This document shows, piece by piece, positions 1-10,500 of a DNA stretch of 64,000 bases. Made by a program: the position numbers and the translations under genes. How positions within the stretch are numbered: position 1 is the first letter of the stretch; the number at the start of each line of letters is the position of its first letter. The DNA comes from Durusdinium trenchii (lineage: Eukaryota > Sar > Dinophyceae > Suessiales > Symbiodiniaceae), in NCBI GenBank assembly GCA_963970005.1, contig CAXAMN010015302.1:10050-74049 (forward strand), read 5' to 3'. Below the pieces are notes generated by a model. The model did no database searches and was not told the origin of the DNA. It saw only the letters and a program-made list of their open reading frames with translations.

Positions 1-309
1 TGCTGCTGCTGGTGCTGCTGCTGGTGCTGCTGCTGGTGCTGCTGCTGGTGCTGCTGCTGGTGCTGCTGCTGGTGCTGGTGCTGGTGCTGGTGCTGGTGGT
101 GCTGGTGCTGGTGGTGCTGGTGCTGGTGCTGGTGGTGCTGGTGCTGCTGGTGCTGGTGCTGCTGGTGCTGGTGCTGCTGGTGCTGGTGCTGCTGGTGCTG
201 GTGGTGCTGGTGCTGCTGGCGCTGGTGCTGGTGGTGCTGGTGGTGCTGGTGGTGCTGGTGGTGGTGGTGGTGGTGCTGCTGCTGCTGCTGCTGGTGGTGG
301 TGGTGGTGG
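1..309. repeat. Degenerate CTG/GTG hexanucleotide-type microsatellite
   Basis: The stretch is built only of tgctgg, ctggtg and gtggtg words and ends in (GTG)n. It is open in several frames, giving Leu/Val on the plus strand and Gln/His on the minus strand, but this is simple sequence and not a gene. It lies downstream of the last recognisable GH3 exon and is cut by the window edge. Confidence 0.95.
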
Positions 310-1424
310 ATATACCAACCAAATGTCTTGGGCCCAAAACGCATCCGACAGAAAAACAAGTGACTGACTACAAAAACCAGAAATCATTACAAAGCGTAAC
401 ATTGTTTGTGGGGCCACTAGAACTGAACGCATGCAAGCACACATACTTATATAGGCAATACAGCTAAGGAGTACATAAACGGTCGGCGGGCGTGAAATTA
501 CGTGTTCAACAATATGTTGTCCCCAATCGAGTTACAAGTATGATAGCAGAATCTTTGTCAATAGGCTTTTGCACCGTAATCGGACGAGGATGAGAATGGA
601 TGAGCCTTTTTTTCAGCTATAAAGAAAGTTGTAAAGCCACGCTGCATCATGAGTAGCATCCGCAAACTCGGATGACGGACACCCGGTTTGGGAATCCCAA
701 TTCAGCCTGTACTGCTTCCATGCTTCAGGAACAGCATCGAGACCTGGAATCTTCAACAAGTAGCAAACTGCCAGCTGAGTCAAGCGTGACATCCTGGGAG
801 AAGTTCTGCCAAGCCAGTTAAACATGTCCTGTGTGTAGAGGACGTGTTACGACATGCATATGCGCATGTGCTACATGCGTGCAAGTACAACAAAGTTCAC
901 GGGAATTTCAGGCCAAGTACGTATGTGGACAGGTTATGGCCGTACAGTCAAAACCGACGTTAATATCCCAGCCCAACCCCCAAAGCCCGCCGCTCCACCG
1001 GCTGGCCGCATTATGTGCCACTCGCAAGGAACTCCCAGTGTGGCGCGCAGAATCGGAGCATTGCGGAACTCAAAGTGTGCATCCGAAAATGGACAAGCCC
1101 GGATCATATTGAATTCTGAGTTCTCATCCGAAAACGACGCATTTGCTCGACATACATGTGCGAGTGTCAAGCCGACGTGCAAATTACGTGGCAGGCGCGG
1201 TTTTTGGTGCACTTCTGAGAAGCCTCGATTGCGAAGCATGTTTTGACTGACACACGTGATAAAATAGTAACAACAATAATGACAATAGTAATATTCTAAT
1301 AAAACATAATAAAACTAAACTCGCAGGGCCCTGCTGCTTCGTGTGTGCAAACATGCGCCACTGCTGGCCCACGGAGCCTCAAACAAAGCTTAGCAAGCGT
1401 CCCTTCATAACTGCCCCACACCAC
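310..1424. other. 3' flank of the GH3 gene, no gene recognised
   Basis: No convincing exon was found. The GH3 C-terminal fibronectin-III-like segment expected after exon 17 was looked for on the minus strand and not recognised. Short open frames at 613-825 and 934-1239 (minus) have no family hallmarks. Remaining GH3 exons may lie here unrecognised or outside the window. Confidence 0.5.
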
Positions 1425-1560
1425 CCAAGCTGAGTGACGAATCTCCACCTCAACCGTCTCTAACACCGCCCCATCGCTCCCATAGGCTAAGGGCAAGGTC
1501 GCGGTAGGTGCGGAAGCAAAGGCCAAACGAAAGGTGCTGAGGGACAAACCAAAACCAAAC
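1425..1560 (-). CDS. GH3 exon 17 (3' border uncertain)
   Basis: Encodes FGFGLSLSTFRLAFASAP then LETVEVEIRHSAW. FGFGLS is the usual GH3 PFG.GLSYT motif. Acceptor CAG|GTTTGG restores PFGFGLS. A GT donor after SAW (CTTGG|GTGGTG) is plausible; without it the frame runs on to a stop at 1296. Confidence 0.75.
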
Positions 1561-4500
1561 CTGGCGAGGATGCGAAATGGAACTGAACAATGCAAACAAG
1601 GCCCACTGGGCTAGGAAAATTGGCTCGCAGTTAAAGTACTTTTGAGGTCGAAAAAGGATGCAATTGGAAGGCACTGACGAAAGAACTGCATCACGTAGTG
1701 GTTTATACAACAGGTTGATGATTTCGAAAACTGTGTTTGTGGGCATTAGGCATCGCCACCCATGTGTTGAGCGAGGCTCACGCGATTCCACCTTTCCTCT
1801 GGAAGTTTGATCCCGGCAGCTGGGACCCACTGGGACCCAGGACTTGAAATCTAGCAGCCCCAAAAAAGCAAACCAGGTCAGGAAGCGGTACCACTGCATC
1901 CGCTCCGTATCTGTAGGTGCGCTGATGTGTCACATCATGGTCCAGCATGGAGTTGTGCTTCGTCCAGTTAGAGTGGTACACCGTGTAAGGCATCCGTCCC
2001 CAGCGATTCGCTATCCCGAAGATGGACTGCGCAAGGGCGTTAGCACCCTCCATGCCAGGATAGAAAGCCTCCGGCCAAGACCCCCGGGGCCAAAAGGATC
2101 CCTCTGAATCCAGTCCGGGATGCGAATACTTATATAGGTCACCAACCCCCCAATCCAAGCAGCAGCAGCGGTAGAATTGTAGCGACATTGATCGTATATG
2201 ATATGTTATAGTCTGATGAGCGATTACAGGGTGCATGCTGGGTCGAATCAACGCGGCCTCAATCAAAGCCACATTCTTCTTGTTCATGAAATCTTCCACT
2301 GCCACCATGCCACCATTCAGCAGAAATATCACAGTGGGTTTGCCCAAGGCAATAATATAATTGGCCAGTTGCTGCTGCACAGGAGGCAGGTCTATACGAT
2401 CCTTGAATGTCATTCAAAATGAAAAGCATGCATGTCAGTTATCTTATCTTGACAGGTTACAACATAATGTAAACGCCGTGTTCAACAAAATAGTTCGACG
2501 TTACTCCTAGTTTCCCGGTCGTGCGCTTCTCTCTCCATGAACTTTGGGTCCAGCGTTTCGCGTTCAGATATACCAAGCCCCAGAATGACCACGTCCTCAG
2601 CACAGCATGGACATGGAAAAGGGTTGAGTGCAAAGGATTGCCACTGTTGCTCATCCGTGATGGTTCAAGGGATGATGACCCAGAAAGCACCACAAATCAG
2701 CTTATGGCTTATGTGGCTGGTGGGCCTTAAGTATATCGCTCCTTAGTCTGCCCACAACAGCAGTATCAACCCACGCTTCTCAGAAATCATTAGCTTCGCA
2801 AGCGCCACTAGTCTGTACAGCGTTCTGCAAGGCTCATGAGAACACGAGGAAATCTCAGGCGGTGCTGACGTAAACCACATGGTGTCTAAAATAATTAGCT
2901 GTTCGCACCTTTTCTACTCCACATTGCTTCTCTGCTGTCGACTCTTGCTTGCCCTGCAGACCGCTGCTGCAGGAGGGCCCGGGTGGGTGGGCCGCTTGAG
3001 CGTTCGTGAACGGCGGTCACAGCTAGTGTCAGCTGTTCGCACCTTTTCTACTCCACATTGCTTCTCTGCTGTCGACTCTTGCTTGCCCTGCAGACCGCTG
3101 CTGCGCCAGCTCCCATTGCTTTCCCATCTTTTGGGTCTGTGCCCTTTGAGAAAAAGTAGAACCAAGTAGCCGGGGGCAGGCGACTACCCATCAGCACCTG
3201 CAACTTCAGGCTCACTTCAGGAAAAGCTCGGGCCAGATCATGGATCCTGTCTTTCACACGAACTGGTAGTTGGGGAAAAAAGGTCGAGGAAGAAGCTTCT
3301 TGGAGGTATATCTCCATTGTGCGAGCGCTGATCCAACGACCTCTCCTTCTGACCAGCTCTGAATCCTCCGTGACCATGAGCAAGTGAGTTGCACCACCTG
3401 CTCTCAGGCTACCTAGGTCTAGGGGACGCCCAAGTGGCCCCTGAACCGTCGGCAACCCCAACGCTTCCAACAACTGCTTGAACCTAGTTCTCAAGGCTTG
3501 GGGCGACCATGGCCAGAGTCTGGCTGAAGGATGCAAATCCTCATATATACTTACAATCACTCCAACAAGGTCCTGCCAATCTAGCCGTGCCAACTGGTGC
3601 CTTGCGGCACGGAAGCGGGTCTTCGGTTCGCCGACCCTCAACATCACTGTCCACAATGCTCCGCCGGTATCAACCGGCAAAACCAGGTCTGAGCGCTTTG
3701 CCGCCACCACCTCACCTATCCTGCATATAGCTCCCCAGGAAAGTAGGATTGCACCTGCGACCCGGGGCCAACCCCAAACAATAGCTAGAGTGGTTGCTGC
3801 TAGCATGATCTGGTACGGACAGGCAACGTGGTGCTCATAGGGCTCCTCGCGGAGCCAGCTGAAAGCCAGGTCCCAGGCCCCACTAAGAAGCCGACGGACC
3901 CCCGGTTGCTGAGCTCCAATGCTGTTTATGGTCTCGGCGTAGTGGCTGTATGGTCAGCCTGAGGTGTACAAATCCATGCCGTACCTTGTCAGCAAATGAA
4001 CCAGCTGCACCGGCTCCTTTGGCGCTAGGTTCAAAAGCTGTTGCGACAAAACACCACGCTCTCTCAACCAATCTGAAAAACATTGCAGCAACCGGTCCCT
4101 GTTTGTTTTTGTGGACTGTTGAACTGGGCGACCAAACTCTAACGGCTTCTCGACGCGGGCCAGAGCCCTGCTTTCATCTGCAGTATGTCGGGGGCGCATG
4201 CCATGGCTCAAAGCTAGCAACACCGCTAGGAGCTGCCAGCAAAAAAGAAACCTAGCTAGTCCTCCGCAAAGGCCCTCCCCCGGAAAGACAAGGGTGGAGT
4301 CGAAGTCCTGCAAGACCTCACGCAAAGACATGGGGAGCTTGGAGGACCTCAAACGGCTCTGGGGCTGCAGAAAAGAGGAGGGCAAAAATCCATGAGCAAG
4401 AAGGATACCCAGGGTCAAGCTGGCCCAATTCGAAGCCCAGCGACGAAGCTTTGGCATGGCAGCCATTGAGTAAAGTCCATTGAAATCCAAGAAATCCATG

Positions 4501-7500
4501 AAGCAAGAGTCACTCTGTGGAGTTCGAAGGGGCACATCTCGAGTCGGGTCATCTGACGGGTTGAGACGAGTGGGACAAAACAATCCCGCCGCGTACACAG
4601 CAAAAGCCTGGCTAAGGGCAAAGATCTTGCGAAGGAGCGGCGCTAGTGCACGAGATGATGACCGCCCTTTTGAGCTTGCGCGCAAAGCCACGTAGGAGTC
4701 CAGGAGGAAACAGAAGCGGCCGCCACCTCTTCGGGCCGCCTTCTTCATAGCCTGGAAAAGGCTAGCAAGCTCCAAGATGTTGATATGGGAGTTTCCCTTC
4801 CATTTCCACGATGACGACACCTCCCAGCAGGCTTTCTTTGCCAGCTCATTTGTGAGCAAGCCCTCCAAACCTGTAGTCTTGATGTCGACCCTGTTCAATG
4901 CTTTTGATTCAGCTCGTAAGTGCTTGTGGAAGAGCTTTGCAAGAGAGGCTGCCAGTGCAGGACAGTAAACTGCCGAACCTTTTGTCAGCGCTCCCTCTAT
5001 ACGAACGTGCTCATGATCTCGGGTGCAAGGATGACAAATTTCATGTGGCTGCATGTTGGCTGTCAAGAACCGGAACTCCTTTTGGAAAGGGCTTCCAAAG
5101 GAACATGAGGCTGTGAAAGTCTCCGCAACCCCCTCCAGGCTCAATAGGTAGGCCCACTCTGTCAACCAGGCCATCTTGCTCCTCCGTGGTGTTTCCAGCA
5201 GAGCGAAAACTTGTTCATGTAGAGCACACCAAAGTAAACATAGGCAGAAAAAAGCTAAACGATTTCCGACCCATACTTTTGTGCTCTTTTGATTGAATCC
5301 TCTTGGGCACTTGTAGGACCTCACCATGGGATGTGCTGCTGCTGAAAAAGTGGTACAAGGCGGCTCCAGCATCAAAGCACGAACTCTTGCTGATTGCACC
5401 AAGTACAGCAGCCACTCCAAGGTCCTTGTCTTTGTCATGTCATAGTGTGGCGAGTAGGAGAGGTCGATGATGGGGCCGACTGTATAGCCCAACATTGCCA
5501 TTTGCTCCGAAACAACCCCACTGCCACCACAGACCTCGATGAAATCAAAGACCTGTGCCAAGGGCCTCTCAACAGGAGGCGGAAGATCTGCTCCGGTCTC
5601 AAAGGGGTCGCCAAACTCCTCCAGCATCTCCTCCCAATCCTCCTCCTCAAAGCCCCCATGTGATTTGAGAATGGTCTTCGGGATGCTCTCCAGCAAAACG
5701 TGGCCACCTTTGAAGTCTCCGGACTGCCACAGTGCTTCCGCAACTCGCTTGGGGATCCTCGCCTCACACACAGCCCCTTTTGATGTGGATGCATCGGCGC
5801 AGAAGATGGTCTGACTCACCTCTGCCTTGATGTTTGAAACAAGCACTGGCAGGAAAACTCCGCACAGGACCAACTCATTGGCTGCCGCCCTTGACAAGGA
5901 TCTCAGCTTCGGCCTTTCCGCATCGAGCTCTGCAGGCTGGATGACCTTGAAGAGCTGATTGATGAGAGCCATGCTGCTCCGGCGAAAGCAGAAAACTGAC
6001 ACCAATGCACCAACCAACGAACTATGTAGAGCGTCTGTAGTATAGGCAAAATGTGCTGCATTGAGACAGATCCAGCTCAGGGACATTCTTTTTGCTGAAG
6101 GTGCACCGACTGGGAGGAGTCCTTCTCTAACCATCTCCGGGCGAGAATCGAGTTCTGCTCCAACCACTGTAGCAAGGGCTTCATCGACCACGTCCTTTGC
6201 ATCTGAACCAGCAAGCCCTGCATCGGCATATGCCCTCTTTGCTTTGGTGAAAGCTGCAAACGCCCTGCTGGGCTTGTATCCTTGAGGCCTGAGCTCTTCT
6301 TCTGGAACAGGAGATATGGTGAAGTAGTCGTCTATGACCAGTCCCTCGTAAAGACCACGGGGCCTGATGAGCGATGACATCTGAAGCCGGTCTTCCCACT
6401 TCAACAGGTCATTCTCCTCGAGGAAGCCTGCATGGGCTGCGATGCCATATTCAACCCCAAGGTGATCTCCCTGCAGGACTGACTGGAAGCCTCCAAACAC
6501 CATTGTTGAGCCAGCCACCCCGAAGTCAGCCGGACGAAGGCCATTAAGCTCATCTCCATGAACATTTCTATCAACTGGCTTCTTTCGGGCCTCTGCTCTT
6601 GCAAGGTAGTCCCTGTAGGCACTGAAGCCCACAAAGTCTTCCAACTTGAACGGCGGCCAGAGGAGGTTTGTCCTTGATCTCTCATAGGTGGCCTGCATCT
6701 GATGATAATAATCTGAACGATCTGTGATGCAAACCCGTACCCCACAGCCAGCAGGAACAAAGAGCCTCGTAATGAGTGGGCCACAAGGTAGGTCCTGTGA
6801 AGGGCCGGGGATCCGTCCTTCACAGGCATTCCGAAGTCGTCTGTCGCCTATCTGGCGATCCCATTGTGGTGATTTGTAAGCATTGAACACCTTGACCTTT
6901 TCTTCTGGACCAGGGTGTACTTGAGAAACTGGATGAAGGGCCAGAAGTCCAAGGTCATCCCACCTGCGAAGGAGTCTGTAGACCTCGGCTGGCGTCTCCA
7001 ACTCAATATTTGGCTTTCCTCGGGTATAGACTGGCTGATCAAGCTCCAATATCTGCGGCTCTAGAAAGCTCATCTGAAACTGTGGAGGCATGTAGTCAGC
7101 TGCTTTCCACTGTCCTCGACCTGAGATCTTGAGACGATCGGCCTTCAGACTGGAAAAAGGGCTCAGTTGCGGATGGCCACTGTTGTCAGCTGGGACCGCA
7201 TGACCTCCATGATCATCTGAATATGGGCCCGAGGAAATACCCAATGCATCGACGGCCTGAGCCAACTCTTGTAGCCGACTAAGGAGTCCCAAATTCTTTC
7301 TGCCCGAGGTCGAGACTTGTACTTCAGCACCTCGGTCGTTCGCGCTCAAAAGCAGCCGGAGCTCACGAAGAGCTCTCCTCTGGTGGAGGTTTGGTTGCCT
7401 CCGGATCAGGTCCAGTGGAGGGAAGGAATTAGCCATGTAGGTGTAGTTCAGGGCGCTCACCAAAACATGCAGGGCGCGATCAATGGCCTTTTCTCTTCTG

Positions 7501-10500
7501 CTCTTCTTGGGCTGACCGGGTTCCTCTGCAGCATAGGGAGCGAAGCTCGGCAAAGGCAAAGGAAAAAGAGCGGTAGGAGATGACAGTGGGCCATCTCACA
7601 GGTACTTGGAGAAAGCTGTTTTAGCTGCTAGCACCCATCTTGTCAACGACATGCACCAGGTGACAAAAGAGAAGGAAATCGTCTCGATGTCCCTCTTAGC
7701 AATATCACATTGCTCGGCCTGGACTGTGAATTCTGGAGGGGGGCTTGCCGAGCCCTTTGGACGGGTCTGGTTCCGATCTGCTCGGCTAAACTGGATTTGC
7801 CCCCTGGTAGGCGGTCCGCCAGCTTCCCCGGCACCGCGCGTGGGTCTGTTTCTTAGGAGTCCTGAGCCCCCGGGGTCTGGTCTGCATTCTGCTTCTGCTG
7901 CCATGGCTTGCGGCGAGGCTTTGCCTTTGCCTTGGGATCGTTTGATACCGAAGGGGTCTTGGAAGGATGACTCACCTCCTGCTTTTTGTTGTTCAGGATC
8001 TCGGTCTCCTTCAGGAATGCCAAGGCCACAGTTGCCCATGACTGAGCCACCAAAGGTGCAAAGGGGCGCCGTGCCCCGGTAGCTGTGGTGTTGCGGTTCA
8101 TCCAGAGGTTGGAAGGGGGATCGTCCAGAAGGCGAAGCAACCAAGGTAGTTGCCAAGAATCCCCTCCATCCTGATTGGCCTGATCGATCATCACACAGGT
8201 AAGGGCTAAATGGTCTTTCACCGCACCCCACTGTCCTCTTGCTGCTGAGTCGTAGACATGGGCCAATGACCACATGATAAGGCCAAGGCTCCGATTCTGG
8301 CCAAAACCACCGAACTTCTCGAGGTAAGACAGCATTGAGATGCCCTCCAGGTCGGCCTCGTTCTGTGGGAGTGGAGATGTAGGCGACATACGCCGGCTCA
8401 TACTTTGAGAGACCCTCAAAAAGAATTGGCCCGAACCCATTGAAAGCTCCCTCTGGAGCTTCTCTCGCCCAACAGCCCCTTTCACTCCCATTGCGCCCGT
8501 GGGGCTTGCCAGCTCTTGCATAGGATCGGTACTGCCCACCTGAAAATGTGCCACCACAGCCGCCAGAGCTCGACTTTGCTCCAACAATGCTTCTGCCATC
8601 GGAGAGGTAGGTGGAGTCAAAAGTTCCCCATCCAAAGCATGAGGCTCGTCCTCCTTGACCGTCCTGTGCTCTGCAGTAGGAGGAGGCGGGGGCAACAGGG
8701 ACATCTTCGTCTTTGGGGGGGGGTCCCAACTGTCGTGCCACCTCTGTCAGAGGGATGGTCGGGCTGCCAAGGAGGGCAGAAACGGGCATGCTCGCTCGGG
8801 AGGTCAGAATGGGTGTGGCGGGAGCCACTGGCCTGACCGTTGCCTTTGAGCTTGATGAGGCTTTTTCCAATGCCTCTTGCCTGACTGACAGCTTGGTGAG
8901 CTGGTCCAGAATCCCGGGAAGTGCACTGCTGATGGTCTCCATCTGGGTGGCCAAAGTGGCCACTGTCTGCTTTTTGGGCTTTGCCTTCTCTTTTTCTCCT
9001 GGAGTAATGCCACCTGGCGCTTTTCTGCTGGGCGTAGAGGGTTGAGGCATTGTAGGATCCTCTTCTGCGGCAGAATAAAAAGCCACCCTGTCTGACTGAT
9101 CCACGGCAATCCAGGACCTGACTTGCTCCAGAAGTCGAGGCAAAGCCGGCAAAACTGTTGCATCCCACTCGTAGAAGAGCACCGGGTTCAGACCTGGTCT
9201 GTCCTGCACAGGAAGCTCGCTGAACAAATGAGCGGCAGCTGGCAGGCTCATATCCACCACCAAAACACCTATGGTCTCCTCCACGTCTTCCCAAACTCCT
9301 TCCGATGTCATGGCCACTGCTTGGACAAAAAGGCCGGTATAGGGTCCAATGAGAGGTTCTTCGGCTCCCACTGGCAATGAATTGGCTTGCAAAACCTCCT
9401 CCTCGACTGCCGCTGATGGCAGAGCAACCAAAAGGCCTCCGGGCCTCCTCACCAAAGCGTGACATAGGGTTTCCTCTGCAACCAAAAGGCCTCCCCCTCC
9501 ATGTTCCCAATGAAAAAGAAGAACTGCAGAGCCACCCTCTTCTACCACGTGTTGAGGTCCTAGTTCCATTTGTGCTGTGAGGGGTAGTCGACACCGGCCG
9601 CCTCACAATAGATCCGTGCCTCCGCCTGAGAGGGGAAGCCGCGGCACACCACTGACGGTGAATCCACCAGTCGTCCAACCAGCTTGTGCAAGTCGGAGTA
9701 GGTAGATACCCTTGTTGGTGATTCAAGTCCTGGAGCTCGTAGCACCACGTAGACTGCTGGTGACAGATCGATGGCGAAGGAAGCTCGAGGTTTTGGGACA
9801 CGACCCTCGAGAGTATGACGAGCCCAAATGCCAGCCTCCCAGGCACGTTCTGCCCGATATTGCTTGCCGTACTGACCACCGTGAAGGGCCTTACAGCTAG
9901 CCACAAGTTGATGAGGACAAGGGACCAACTGAGCAATGAGGGCGTCGTAGTCGCCGTAGGCAATCCCCCGATAGGGATCAAGAGATGGCCTGGCCGGGTC
10001 GACCGAAGCTGAAGCCGATGAAGACGGGTCCTCCTCCGGCACCTTCTCAACCTTCTCCCAAGACCCTGCCTCACTGACAGGTGGAGCCTCCTTCTGGCCT
10101 TTTTCTTGCACTGCCAAGGTCAGCCGATCCAAAGCCTGAACCAAATCAGTAAGATCAGCTTTCTTCTCGCTCATGCAATCCCTGCCGATAGCCCTCCAGC
10201 CTCCGCCGAGCTTGAACAGCAGCGGAGCGAACCACCAAGGAAGGTGGGGATGAAGCGATCGAAGTTGGGGAGGATGAAGCAAAGAGCCAAATCCAAAAGC
10301 AGGAGGAGAGAATGACCCCGAGCAGGAAGCCAAGAAGGAGTGCAAATGCCACCAGGGAGTAGGAAGGTTGGTGACAATGCACAGGGCACTGCAACCCCCA
10401 AAAGCCGGTCCTGAGGGCCTCACGGAGGACAAGACCTGCCTGGGCCAGACCTTCGACCCACATCCGCTTGAGCGTTCGTGAACGGCGGTCACAGCTAGTG

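Noticed and set aside
12-467. Leu/Val-rich open frame of 151 codons
   Set aside because: Product of the CTG/GTG microsatellite; no protein-like sequence.
2211-2225. CTGATGAG core as a hammerhead ribozyme
   Set aside because: No CGAAAC partner or stems at the right distance. The same word at 43489 also fails.
2783-2824. Possible extra GH3 exon (AVQTSGACEANDF) between exons 13 and 14
   Set aside because: It resembles the missing GH3 segment, but no donor keeps the phase needed for exon 14.
7596-7852. Last part of the 657-codon frame in the DIRS-like gag region
   Set aside because: After the G9 run this frame turns into Arg/Gly/Ser-rich shadow, while the other frame stays protein-like.
8617-10074. 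485-codon minus frame rich in Arg, Ser and Thr
   Set aside because: Shadow of gag ORF1 and ORF2 in a third frame.
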